Of a stretch of DNA of 60,869 nt, positions 1 to 8,238 are shown one piece after another (the first letter of the stretch is position 1; each line of letters begins with the position of its first letter). The notes under the pieces are model-generated. The model was given only the letters and a program-made list of their open reading frames with translations. It was not told the origin of the DNA and made no database searches. Made by a program: the position numbers and the translations under genes. The DNA comes from Burkholderia catarinensis (GTDB taxonomy: Bacteria > Pseudomonadota > Gammaproteobacteria > Burkholderiales > Burkholderiaceae): positions 1 through 60,869 of the forward strand of contig NZ_MDEQ02000036.1 of NCBI RefSeq assembly GCF_001883705.2. The letters are read 5' to 3'.

Positions 1-364
1 CGCTAATGAAATGCCCCGCGGGCGAATCCGTCGCCGCGCGATTCGTCTGCGCATCCGGGTACGCGACCACCTTGTCGCCGACGATTTCGCCGACCGTGTA
101 CGGCACGTCGTCGCCCCAGCGCGGGAAGTTGACGAAGATCCGCCGCGAGTGCGGGTCAACCGCGACGCCCGTCGGCATCGCGCCGGTAAACGAGAAGACC
201 TGTTCAAGTGCGCCGACGCTGCGATCGGCCGCCTGACGCTCGGTCACGTGCGGCGACGCGGCCTCAACCGCTACATCGCTCGTCGCCGGCTGCGCAATGG
301 CTGCGCCGAACGGCAGCGTGGCCAGCGCGGCCGCAAGCAGGACGCGCCGCGTGAGGTACGGCAT
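1..364 (-). CDS. Yellow/major royal jelly-type secreted protein, N-terminal part
   Basis: The reverse strand encodes an N-terminal signal peptide (TRRVLLAAALATLPFGAAIA) and then a segment reading GAMPTGVAVDPHSRRIFVNF, which fits the first beta-propeller blade of bacterial yellow/major royal jelly family proteins. The gene runs off the left edge, so only about 121 codons are visible. The enzymatic role of bacterial members is poorly known; some are annotated as dopachrome-tautomerase-related. I placed the start at the ATG ending at 364, just before the signal peptide. An in-frame ATG seven codons earlier (385) is possible, and neither has a clear ribosome binding site. Family assignment is by pattern recognition and moderately sure. 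Confidence 0.7.
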   Translation of the reverse strand, partial: MPYLTRRVLLAAALATLPFGAAIAQPATSDVAVEAASPHVTERQAADRSVGALEQVFSFTGAMPTGVAVDPHSRRIFVNFPRWGDDVPYTVGEIVGDKVVAYPDAQTNRAATDSPAGHFIS

Positions 365-659
365 GTGAATTGAGTCAAATGTCATGAGGATGGATTTCGT
401 ATTTTCTGAACGCCTCGCGGCGTGACGGCGGCGGACAACCGCGTATCCGGCTGGTCCCGCGACAACGGACGGGGCCGAGCACCACGCATTGTTCGCCGGG
501 ATATGCCAGGACGGAAAACCGGCCCGTTGCCATGCTTGTTGATTATATTAGACCAGTCGTCTATAACGAGGTACAAAAAAACGACGGCACAGGGATACAC
601 GTGTCGTCGCAGCTCTCATGCGCTGGGAGCTCAAGCATCCGCCGGGTGGTTGCCATCGC

Positions 660-905
660 CGCGATGCGCCAACTCTGTCCGCGCATTCAGCGTCCCGCCC
701 TGGAGAAGCTGTTGTCGCGTCGCGTCTGGTCGTCTCGAGAGCAAACGAGATCGCAACAACGCGCTCAACGCCCCTGCAGGAATCGTAGACGCTATCCGAG
801 CGCCCCTGCTTGCGCGCCGCGGACTCGACCATCGAGCCGAACCCGTCCGACAGCGTCGGTCCCGGCAGCGCCGCATTGACCGTCACACCGCTGCACCTTT
901 CGCTT
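660..905 (-). pseudogene. Short-chain dehydrogenase remnant (3' part)
   Basis: Translated on the reverse strand, about 850-900 reads SGVTVNAALPGPTLSDG, which is the typical beta-F region of an SDR (VTVNAVLPGPT) after the active site. Downstream the frame is lost. The next stretch still resembles the C-terminal ATTGAALRVDGG end of SDRs, but only across a frameshift. No N-terminal Rossmann half is present. I read this as the decayed 3' part of an SDR gene. The family call rests on one motif. Confidence 0.5.
684..802. repeat. 119-bp direct repeat, copy 1
   Basis: This segment matches 5389-5507 over 119 bases without gaps and with nine mismatches counted by hand. It lies inside the SDR remnant, so the two copies are probably paralogous 3' ends of related dehydrogenase genes rather than a mobile repeat. 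The two copies bracket the TetR-CYP102 pair. Confidence 0.8.
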
Positions 906-1162
906 GCGCGACAACGCATACGTTCGACACGTGTGCGGTGCGTCAAACATGCATATGTCAAGCAATGCAAACTACATCACCAGTCGAAAATCATGCCGAT
1001 CGAAACTTGTGACCAACGGCATAGATAAGTGACTGTAGGCTAGTGCCGTTGCAAAAGACGACGTGCGGCACGTTCGCATGCAACACCATCGACGAACGTT
1101 CGATTCGGCACTTGAGCGGCGCAAGTCGAGCAACTTGACCGCTTCCCGCGCCTCCCCTGCAG

Positions 1163-1792
1163 CTAATTCGAATCCGCCTGTGCGAACCCGGTAGTAAGAC
1201 CGAAAGCGTCGAGGATCGTCACCGATGTCTTGGCCATTCGCTTCGCCATGACCTCCGGGGTCTCGCGCGTGGTGCCCTGGCGAAGCCAGTGCACTACCGC
1301 CCAAACCAATCCACCACCAAGCACCGTCAAGCAATCCTGCTCTGCTTCCGTGCGAACCCCTTCATAGGGTGGAAGGATGCGGCCGGCGACGAACGTCACC
1401 AGATCATCAAAAAACGCCGATGTCGCCGCGTCGTTGAATACGGTCAGATAGAAAGACTGATGGGCATACAGATGCTCAAGAATCAGCGCAGTTTCCACTT
1501 CCATTGACTCGACGAAGGCGACGTTCGGCGGGTTCAGCAGCTTGCCTTGCTCCTCGACGAACGTGAAAGCACTGTCGAGCCTCACCAACGCCGCCCGCTG
1601 AGCGGCCGCCTGGAGGTCGGGAAAGTGTTGATAGAACGTGGGGCGAGCAACGCCAGCGCGCTGCACCAGTTGAGCAATGCTGAGTTTGTTCAGGGGCGCC
1701 TCGTCGAGCAGCTCGGTCACGGCACGGACAAGGGAATCGTAACTCCGCTGAAAGCGAGGATCGGCAGGATTAGGGCTTACATCAGGTGGCAT
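1163..1792 (-). CDS. TetR/AcrR-family transcriptional regulator
   Basis: A 209-residue protein with an N-terminal TetR helix-turn-helix (LSIAQLVQRAGVARPTFYQH, about residues 35-55) and a C-terminal all-helical ligand-binding domain. It is transcribed divergently from the CYP102 gene, with about 95 bp between the starts. This is the same arrangement as BM3R1 and P450-BM3 in Bacillus megaterium, so a local repressor of the monooxygenase is likely (inference). I chose the ATG ending at 1792 (protein MPPDVSPN). A longer frame extends upstream, but only into the P450 promoter and coding region. The ligand is unknown. Confidence 0.85.
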   Translation of the reverse strand: MPPDVSPNPADPRFQRSYDSLVRAVTELLDEAPLNKLSIAQLVQRAGVARPTFYQHFPDLQAAAQRAALVRLDSAFTFVEEQGKLLNPPNVAFVESMEVETALILEHLYAHQSFYLTVFNDAATSAFFDDLVTFVAGRILPPYEGVRTEAEQDCLTVLGGGLVWAVVHWLRQGTTRETPEVMAKRMAKTSVTILDAFGLTTGFAQADSN

Positions 1793-1817
1793 AAAAAGCT
1801 CTGGACACGTCATTTTG

Positions 1818-1841
1818 TCTATTTTACATTTGTTCAATAGA
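1818..1841. promoter_or_regulatory. Putative TetR operator in the TetR/CYP102 divergent promoter
   Basis: An inverted repeat with arms TCTATT and AATAGA separated by 12 bp sits midway between the divergent TetR and CYP102 starts. This region is visibly AT-rich against its surroundings. It does not match the GTCANNTGAC sites found elsewhere in the window, consistent with a different, local regulator. The palindrome is short, so the assignment is tentative. Confidence 0.35.
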
Positions 1842-1886
1842 TTGAGATGCGATGTTCTGACATGCCCCTCGTGAAAGGTTATTGAA

Positions 1887-4800
1887 ATGAAATCCTCCGC
1901 CCTCGCCCCCCAGCCGCCCCTGAAACCCATCATCGGTCATCTGATGGAGGTTCTCGGGCCGTCGCCGCTTGCAAAGATGATGGATCTCGCACGAACTTAC
2001 GGGCCGGTCTATTGGTTCGAGGTGTTCGGCCAAGGTTACTACGTTGTCAGCGGACAAGCGCTTGTGGATGAAGCGTGTGATGAAAGCCGATTTCAGAAGT
2101 GTGTACACCAATCGCTGCTCGAACTTAGACCCGCGATCGGGGACGGGTTATTTACGGCATTCGGTGACGAACCGAACTGGGCCAAGGCGCATCGTGTGCT
2201 GATGCAGGCGTTCGGTCCGCTCAGTATCTGGTCGATGTTCGACAAGATGGTCGACATCGCCGACCAGATGTTTCTCCATTGGGAGCGGTTCGGCCCGGAG
2301 ACGCCGGTCGATGTGTCCGATCACATGACGCGGCTGACGCTCGATACGATTGCCCTTTGTGCGTTCGATTGTCGTTTCAACAGCTTCTACCGTGAAGACC
2401 AGCATCCGTTCGTCGATGCCATGGTCAACACCCTCAGCGAGGCGGGAAAGCGCGAACTGCGGCCAAAGCTTGTGTCGAAGCTGATGGTCAATCGCAGTCG
2501 AAAGTTCGACGCGGACATCGAAGTCATGCGATCGCTCGCGACCAAAATGATCGAAGACCGGCGGAAGAACCCGCACGTCAACGAAGAGTCGATGGACCTG
2601 TTGGACCGAATGCTGAATGGCGTCGATCCGGTAACGGGAGAAAAACTGGATGATGAGAACATCGTCTTCCAGATGATTACATTTCTCATCGCCGGACATG
2701 AAACGACAAGCGGGCTCCTGTCCTTTGCCACCTATTTCCTCCTCAAAAACCCGGACATCCTGCAAAAAGCACGGGACATGGTCGACGAGGTTGTTGGCAG
2801 CGAGACACCGCGGATCGAGCATCTCGCACGACTGCGCTACATCGAACAAATCCTCATGGAGACGTTGCGAATCTGGCCGACAGCGCCGGGATTCGCCGTG
2901 AAACCGCTCGCCGACACCACGTTCGGCGGGAAATATGCCGTTTCTCCCGACGACATCATCATGATCTTGACTCCCATGTTGCATCGGGATGTGAGCGTCT
3001 GGGGCGAGGACGTCGAGGCGTTTCGTCCGGAGCGATTTGCCCCGGAGAATGCGGAGCAACTCCCGCCCAATTCATGGAAACCTTTCGGCAATGGTGCACG
3101 TGCCTGTATCGGCCGTCCTTTTGCCATGCAGGAAGCCCATCTCGTCCTGATCATGCTGCTTCAGCGATTCGATTTCTCTTTCGCGGATCCGGACTACGAG
3201 CTGGACGTCGCCGAAACGCTTACGCTGAAGCCAGCCGGTTTCCGGGTGAACGTGAAACCGCGAGCCCGAGGTGCACTTAAAGTTCCCGATACGGCCCTTC
3301 GCACCCGCTCGAGCGCTCAAAGCCCCAGCGTCGCTCCGGTTCAGTCGATCCCTACCGGCGAAGATGTGTCGAATATGCTCGTGCTCTTTGGGGGAAATAC
3401 GGGCTCCGCCGAATCCTTTGCAAGACGCATTGCAGGCGACGCGAGTCGTCACGGATTTCACGCCACGTGCGCGCCCCTCGACGACTTCGCAGGAAAAATC
3501 GACGGATATCCTGCAATCGTGATCGTCACCGCTTCCTATGAAGGACAGCCGCCCGACAACGCCAGATCATTCGTCCCGTATGTCGAAGCGCTGGACGAAG
3601 GTGCGCTGGACGGCGTCCATTTTTCGGTTCTCGGGTGCGGCAACAAACAATGGGCACGGACGTACCAGGCGATTCCCAAGCGGGTCGATGAAGCGCTCGA
3701 GAAGGCCGGTGCTACGAGAGTGCACTTCAGAGGCGAACTCGATTCCGGTGGCGACTTCTTTGGTGAATTTGACCGTTGGTACACCGAAATGTGGAATCGC
3801 TTTGCGATTAGCGCCGGGAAGGAAGTCTCGGTTATTCAACGTAACGATGTCGCATTGAAAGTAAGTTTCGCCGAGAATACTCGTGAAAAATTACTCAATT
3901 TCGGCGACATGGCGCATGCATCCATCGTCGACAATAGAGAACTGGTTGATATTAGCGTGGCTGGCAGCCGTTCTAAAAAGCACATTGAATTGAAACTTCC
4001 GGAAGCGATGACCTATCGATCGGGAGATTACCTGGCCGTTCTGCCTCGCAACTCAAAAAACAACGTCGATCGCGTCCTGCGACGGTTTCGCGTGAGCTGG
4101 GACACGCAGGTGGTGATTGAAGGAACGTCAAGCAATCCACGCCTTCCGCTCGGCCAGGCAATTGGCTGTGGCGAACTGTTTTCGAGCTATGTCGAACTCG
4201 CCGTTCCGGCCACTCGATCACAAGTGTCCAGCCTGGCCGCTGCCACGCGCTGCCCCCCCGAAAAGGTCGAGCTTGAGCGTCTGAGCGCCGACGATTTCGA
4301 ACGCGAGATTCTGGAAAAGCGGACCACCGTCATGGATCTGCTCGAACGCTTCGGATCCGTCGATCTGTCATTCGAAAAGTTCCTCGATATGCTGCCGGCG
4401 CTGAAAGCACGCCAGTATTCGATCTCGTCGTCCCCGCTTTGGAAAGCGGATCACGTGACGCTGACGGTAGCCGTGGTCGATGCACCGGCGCTCTCCGGCA
4501 ATGGCCGTCATGAGGGGGTAGCGTCTTCGTATCTGGCGCGACTCAACACGGGGGACAGCTTGTCCGTTGCGGTCAGACCATCGAATGCACGCTTTCGGCC
4601 ACCAGTCGAACCCCATCTTCCGATGATCATGATCTGCGCCGGTTCCGGTATCGCCCCATTCCGCGGTTTTCTGCAAGAGCGTGCTTTACAGAAACAGCGG
4701 GGAGAAAACGTTGGCCCGTCGTTACTTTTCTTTGGAATTGATGACCCTGACGTTGACTTTCTCTATCGCGATGAACTCGACGAATGGGCACGCTGCGGTG

Positions 4801-5078
4801 TGGTCGAAGTGTTGCCGGCTTATTCCAACCGCCCGGAGGAAGGTGCTCGCTTTGTTCAAGACAAAGTCTGGCTTGAACGAGAGAAAATCGCCGCACTGTT
4901 TGCGCAAGGTGCCACTGTCTATGTATGCGGGGATGGAAAGAATATGGCACCTGCCGCGCGTGCCACGCTGGGGCGCATTTATCAGGATGCAACTGGCGAG
5001 AACGATGAAAACGCCAGCGCGTGGATTGACGCGATGGAGCGCGAGCATGGCAGGTATGTTGCCGATGTGTTTGCATGA
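1887..5078 (+). CDS. Self-sufficient CYP102-family cytochrome P450-reductase fusion
   Basis: A 1063-residue BM3-type fusion. The heme domain (about 1-460) has the I-helix FLIAGHETTSG, the EXXR motif ETLR, and the heme loop FGNGARACIG with ligand Cys407. An FMN flavodoxin domain (LVLFGGNTGSAES, about 490-635) and a FAD/NAD(P)H reductase domain (RQYSISSSPL, GSGIAPFRGF, YVCGDGKNMA) follow. Family members hydroxylate fatty acids or related chains in the cytosol. Compared from memory with BM3, the substrate-carboxylate anchors Arg47 and Tyr51 are replaced (Q49, V53), while Phe87 is kept (F89). In the reductase, Arg966, Lys972 and Trp1046 of BM3 correspond to N981, an Ala, and F1062. These changes suggest an unusual substrate and relaxed or NADH-leaning cofactor use. 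Start ATG at 1887 is preceded by a weak AAAGG. Confidence 0.96.
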   Translation: MKSSALAPQPPLKPIIGHLMEVLGPSPLAKMMDLARTYGPVYWFEVFGQGYYVVSGQALVDEACDESRFQKCVHQSLLELRPAIGDGLFTAFGDEPNWAKAHRVLMQAFGPLSIWSMFDKMVDIADQMFLHWERFGPETPVDVSDHMTRLTLDTIALCAFDCRFNSFYREDQHPFVDAMVNTLSEAGKRELRPKLVSKLMVNRSRKFDADIEVMRSLATKMIEDRRKNPHVNEESMDLLDRMLNGVDPVTGEKLDDENIVFQMITFLIAGHETTSGLLSFATYFLLKNPDILQKARDMVDEVVGSETPRIEHLARLRYIEQILMETLRIWPTAPGFAVKPLADTTFGGKYAVSPDDIIMILTPMLHRDVSVWGEDVEAFRPERFAPENAEQLPPNSWKPFGNGARACIGRPFAMQEAHLVLIMLLQRFDFSFADPDYELDVAETLTLKPAGFRVNVKPRARGALKVPDTALRTRSSAQSPSVAPVQSIPTGEDVSNMLVLFGGNTGSAESFARRIAGDASRHGFHATCAPLDDFAGKIDGYPAIVIVTASYEGQPPDNARSFVPYVEALDEGALDGVHFSVLGCGNKQWARTYQAIPKRVDEALEKAGATRVHFRGELDSGGDFFGEFDRWYTEMWNRFAISAGKEVSVIQRNDVALKVSFAENTREKLLNFGDMAHASIVDNRELVDISVAGSRSKKHIELKLPEAMTYRSGDYLAVLPRNSKNNVDRVLRRFRVSWDTQVVIEGTSSNPRLPLGQAIGCGELFSSYVELAVPATRSQVSSLAAATRCPPEKVELERLSADDFEREILEKRTTVMDLLERFGSVDLSFEKFLDMLPALKARQYSISSSPLWKADHVTLTVAVVDAPALSGNGRHEGVASSYLARLNTGDSLSVAVRPSNARFRPPVEPHLPMIMICAGSGIAPFRGFLQERALQKQRGENVGPSLLFFGIDDPDVDFLYRDELDEWARCGVVEVLPAYSNRPEEGARFVQDKVWLEREKIAALFAQGATVYVCGDGKNMAPAARATLGRIYQDATGENDENASAWIDAMEREHGRYVADVFA

Positions 5079-5217
5079 CGGTGGCAAGATTCATGCAGCT
5101 TCCGGTTGCCTTGGAAAGCAAAATGAAATCTTGATCTAGCCGCCACCGCTTCCCGGAACTCACGCGACCAGCGCGTCAATCCCGGCCCGCGCCCTCTTTC
5201 CCTCGCTTCCCTCAATC

Positions 5218-5246
5218 GGGTTCCTGTCGAGTTCTGACAGGAACCC
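5218..5246 (+). terminator. Hairpin terminator after CYP102
   Basis: A perfect 11-bp stem (GGGTTCCTGTC / GACAGGAACCC) with a 7-nt loop is followed by GTTT. It lies about 140 bp downstream of the CYP102 stop codon. It is most likely a factor-independent terminator, with only a short T run. Confidence 0.65.
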
Positions 5247-5388
5247 GTTTGGCAACTTTCCGCTCGCTTCGAAACGGCACCGCCATGACGGGTAAGGTGG
5301 CGTGGGAGCATGGCACTGCAGCCGCATGCAGCTTCGGATCTCGATCTGTCAAAACATCCGGATTCCTATAAAAATGATCGGTGCCGTA

Positions 5389-5507
5389 CATTCGGCGTCC
5401 CGCCCTGGATAAGCTGTTGTCGCGTTGCGTCTCGCTGTCTCGAGAGCAAACGAGATCGCAACAACGCGCTCAGCGCCCCTGCAGGAATCGTAGACACCAT
5501 CCGAGCG
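5389..5507. repeat. 119-bp direct repeat, copy 2
   Basis: Gap-free match to 684-802 (nine mismatches by hand count). This copy lacks the upstream SDR motif seen with copy 1, so less of the ancestral gene remains here. Confidence 0.8.
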
Positions 5508-5584
5508 GCCAAGCTTCGCTCACGAGCTTCCTTCCCAAGTCGAAATACGTGCCTCGGTTGTACGTATGTCGCCCCCGGTCCACG

Positions 5585-5620
5585 CCTCGTCTCGTCTCGT
5601 TTCGTTTCGTTTCGTCTCGC
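5585..5620. repeat. Pentanucleotide repeat tract (CTCGT/TTCGT)
   Basis: About seven consecutive 5-bp units, CTCGT changing to TTCGT and back, are visible. No gene covers the tract. It may be a simple slippage-prone sequence without function. Confidence 0.7.
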
Positions 5621-5750
5621 AGCTTGGGGAGTGATCACATTCTGCTCATCCACGTCAGAGCGGCCTCTCCTCTTTCAATGTCTACACCATCCGGATAGCG
5701 AACGGGTTAACCATGATCGACCGTCGATGGACGTCATGATAATTTCTGCG

Positions 5751-5774
5751 ATCATGTGACTTGGTCATTTGATC
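5751..5774. promoter_or_regulatory. Regulon operator A (tandem)
   Basis: ATCATGTGAC and GTCATTTGAT have centres 13 bp apart. It is one of eleven sites built on GTCANNTGAC in this window and lies about 280 bp before the start of the oxygenase gene at 6050. Confidence 0.65.
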
Positions 5775-5945
5775 CGCTTCGCCATGAATACGCCAGTTCA
5801 CCGGAAGCCTCAGCGAATGGCTCCATGTCTGCCGCGTCCGGAACATGTCATGGATCACTCGGATGTCGCGACAACGGCGGGAAGAACGCGCACGTTCCGT
5901 GGGCTAGCGTGAAAGGAATGTATGGCACAAAGCCACGACATAGCC

Positions 5946-5969
5946 GGTCAAACGATCAAGTCAAACATT
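5946..5969. promoter_or_regulatory. Regulon operator B (tandem)
   Basis: GTCAAACGAT is followed 13 bp on (centre to centre) by a degenerate GTCAAACATT. It lies about 80 bp upstream of the oxygenase gene at 6050, a normal position for a repressor site. Confidence 0.6.
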
Positions 5970-6049
5970 CAACTTGATGTTGTGATCACCCCCGAGTCAG
6001 AACGCGACGCCGCTTTTGATTGACCAATCCACACAACTTTGAGGTAAAA

Positions 6050-6925
6050 ATGAGCGCAAATATTCAGAACATTCAGGACTCCATCCCCACCGTCCCCAAG
6101 GAGACCAGCGCACAAGAGATCGTGTCGCTCATGAATCAATACGGCGGAGTCCGGATCAAGGGATATCTGACCCAGGAGCAGGTCGCGAACATCAATCGCG
6201 AGGTTGACGGTCCGCTCGAAACGCTTCGCGAGGGGTCGTCTCACGAAAATGAATTGATCAAGGAATTCCACGGCACATATACAAAGCGCCTGACGAACAT
6301 GGTCACGCACAGCAAGACCTTTGGAGGTGTGCTGGACGATGACCTCTTTCACGCGCTCGGTGAAGTGCTGTACCGTGAAGAGTCCGGCGATTGGTGGCTG
6401 TCGACCGCGCAGGTCATCGACATCGGCCCGGGCAACACCGCACAAATGCTGCATCGCGATGTCGGCAATTTCCCTCCGCTGTGCGCTCTCGGAATCAAGG
6501 GGCCGACGGTGTTTACAAACCTCATGATTGCCCTTACTCGCTTCACCGAGGAAAACGGTGCCACCCGAATTATTCCGGGGAGCCAAAACTGGGACGAGGA
6601 CTACTTCGACAGCAAGGGTACGCCCGAAATGACCATTGCCGTCGAGATGGACGCCGGCGACGCCTTGCTGTTTAGCGGAAAAGTGATCCACGGCGGCGGC
6701 GCGAATGTGACGAAGAACGAGCGCCGACGCGGGCTCACGCTGCCGATGCAACCGTCCTACCTGACTCCGGAGGAGGCGTATCCCTTCATCGTGGGCATGG
6801 ACATCGTGAGAGGCCTGTCAAAGCGCGCTCAGCGAATCATCGGCTTCCGCTCGCAATATCCGGCTGGTACGCCAGGCCTGTGGCAAGTCGACTACGACGA
6901 TATCGCGACGCACCTCGGTCTTTAA
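6050..6925 (+). CDS. Phytanoyl-CoA dioxygenase (PhyH)-family oxygenase
   Basis: A 291-residue Fe(II)/2-oxoglutarate oxygenase of the PhyH family. The iron-binding triad is visible as His135-Arg-Asp137 (MLHRDVGNF) and His214 (VIHGGGANV), with a downstream Arg-rich segment fitting the 2-oxoglutarate anchor. Family members hydroxylate lipids or modify alkaloids and other secondary metabolites in the cytosol. GAGG seven bases before ATG 6050 fixes this start over an in-frame one at 6020. It leads an apparent operon with an SDR, acyl-CoA dehydrogenase and thiolase, behind two regulon operators, so it probably performs an early hydroxylation in the pathway. A second PhyH protein lies at 17007-17885. 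Confidence 0.9.
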   Translation: MSANIQNIQDSIPTVPKETSAQEIVSLMNQYGGVRIKGYLTQEQVANINREVDGPLETLREGSSHENELIKEFHGTYTKRLTNMVTHSKTFGGVLDDDLFHALGEVLYREESGDWWLSTAQVIDIGPGNTAQMLHRDVGNFPPLCALGIKGPTVFTNLMIALTRFTEENGATRIIPGSQNWDEDYFDSKGTPEMTIAVEMDAGDALLFSGKVIHGGGANVTKNERRRGLTLPMQPSYLTPEEAYPFIVGMDIVRGLSKRAQRIIGFRSQYPAGTPGLWQVDYDDIATHLGL

Positions 6926-7028
6926 GCCAGGACCAGAGTCCTGCATCGGTCCGGGATGGGGCAATGCCCCCTGGATTACGCCATGCACATTCGCAGGCAC
7001 TACAGAATCACCACCGACGAGACAACCC

Positions 7029-8006
7029 ATGAAGATTGACCTGACGAATCGCGTTGCGATCGTGACCGGCGCCGGCGCTGGTCTCGGGCGCGAGCACGCG
7101 CTGTTGCTTGCCCGGCTGGGGGCAAAAGTCGTGGTCAACGATCTGGGCAGCGACGTGAACGGCAGGGGCGGCTCCGCCACGGCCGCACAGCGAGTCGTCG
7201 ACGAAATCGTCGCTGCCGGCGGCGAGGCGGTCGCGAACTGCGCATCGGTTACCGATTCCGAACAGGTTCGGCACATGGTCGACCAAGCGCTTTCGCGCTG
7301 GGGCCACGTCGATATCCTCGTCAACAATGCCGGCATCCTGCGCGACAAGAGCTTCAGCAAGATGACGCTCGACGACTTTCGCGCGGTGATCGAAGTTCAC
7401 CTGATGGGCTCGGTCATCTGCTCAAAGGCCGTATGGGAAACCATGCGGGAACGACGGTACGGCCGCATCGTGATGACGACCTCGTCGTCGGGCCTGTACG
7501 GCAATTTCGGGCAATCGAACTACGGTGCCGCGAAGATGGCGCTGGTAGGCCTGATGCAGACACTGGCCATCGAAGGCGAGCGATACGACATTCGCGTGAA
7601 CTGCCTTGCGCCGACGGCCGGTACACGCATGCTCGAAGGCCTGATGTCGGCGGACATCCTCGACACGCTGTCGCCTGCGTCCGTCAGCCCCGCGGTCGCG
7701 GTACTTGCCGGCGAAGAGGCGCCCAATCGGATGGTCTTGTGCGCAGGCGCGGGCAGCTTCGAGGCCGCACATATCACACTGACGCCCGGCATCCATCTCG
7801 GGACCGGCGACCAGGCCGCTCACCAGCTCGCCCGACGCCTCGCCGAGGTGGCGAACCGAAGCGGCGAGACGGTTCCTTCATCCGGTGTTGCCCAGGGCGA
7901 TCTCGAACTTAAGAAGGCCCGCATCGCCTCTGCGAATACGAAGGAGCATTCCGATGCGTTCTCCCCGAGGTCGAAGGACAGCAGAACTCGATCAATTGCG
8001 GATTGA
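7029..8006 (+). CDS. SDR resembling (3R)-hydroxyacyl-CoA dehydrogenase (HSD17B4-like)
   Basis: A 325-residue short-chain dehydrogenase with the NAD-binding GAGAGLG and the phrase VVVNDLG that typifies the dehydrogenase part of peroxisomal multifunctional enzyme 2. The NNAG motif and the catalytic Ser-Tyr-Lys (TTSSSGLYGNFGQSNYGAAK) are present. The expected reaction is oxidation of a 3-hydroxyacyl-CoA in beta-oxidation of bulky or branched chains. It is followed directly by the remnant of a MaoC hydratase, the natural partner of this enzyme, in another reading frame. The last 30 or so residues (KEHSDAFSPRSKD...) look like out-of-frame tail rather than conserved enzyme. Strongly supported family; the substrate is inferred. 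Confidence 0.9.
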   Translation: MKIDLTNRVAIVTGAGAGLGREHALLLARLGAKVVVNDLGSDVNGRGGSATAAQRVVDEIVAAGGEAVANCASVTDSEQVRHMVDQALSRWGHVDILVNNAGILRDKSFSKMTLDDFRAVIEVHLMGSVICSKAVWETMRERRYGRIVMTTSSSGLYGNFGQSNYGAAKMALVGLMQTLAIEGERYDIRVNCLAPTAGTRMLEGLMSADILDTLSPASVSPAVAVLAGEEAPNRMVLCAGAGSFEAAHITLTPGIHLGTGDQAAHQLARRLAEVANRSGETVPSSGVAQGDLELKKARIASANTKEHSDAFSPRSKDSRTRSIAD

Positions 8007-8146
8007 ACAGCGTGCGCTTCACGTTGAAGCAGATCACCGAGCGAGACGCCACGAGCATCCGGCTGACCATTGGCCCGGTGGTGGAAATCGAAAACCATCA
8101 CAAGCCCGCCCTCGTGGCGGAGTGGCTGATGCCGATCAACACATGA
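7991..8146 (+). pseudogene. MaoC-like (R)-enoyl-CoA hydratase, C-terminal remnant
   Basis: In the frame shifted relative to the SDR, the peptide reads INCGLNSVRF, then VVEIENHHKPALVAEWL, and stops at TGA 8144-8146. MaoC hydratases typically have INYGLNKVRFPAPV followed later by VEIEGSDKPALVAEWL, so this is the last third of such an enzyme with an internal deletion between the two motifs. It has no start or ribosome binding site of its own. The loss implies that the hydration step of this beta-oxidation set is now done elsewhere or is missing. Confidence 0.65.
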
Positions 8147-8179
8147 CGTCCTGCAATGCTCCCGGGATTGATCGCTTTG

Positions 8180-8193
8180 CCAAAATATTTTGG
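8180..8193. promoter_or_regulatory. AT-rich 14-bp perfect palindrome
   Basis: CCAAAATATTTTGG is a perfect 14-bp palindrome about 45 bp before the acyl-CoA dehydrogenase start, in an AT-rich island. It could be a regulator site or part of a promoter. It is unlike the regulon motif, and its function is unknown. Confidence 0.35.
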
Positions 8194-8238
8194 TATCCAA
8201 AGCTCGCGAAGGTTGTATAAACCCACTCACTCGATTCC

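Larger units (their letters stand above)
365..1162. other. Intergenic region with decayed gene remnants
   Basis: No intact gene is credible in this stretch. It holds one copy of a 119-bp repeat and a reverse-strand remnant of a short-chain dehydrogenase, both listed separately. The remaining sequence shows nothing I can assign. Confidence 0.6.
5079..6049. other. Intergenic region between CYP102 and the oxygenase operon
   Basis: No gene is supported here. The stretch contains a hairpin terminator (5218-5246), the second copy of the 119-bp repeat (5389-5507), a pentanucleotide repeat tract (5585-5620) and two regulon operators (5751-5774 and 5946-5969) in front of the phytanoyl-dioxygenase-like gene. 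Confidence 0.7.
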
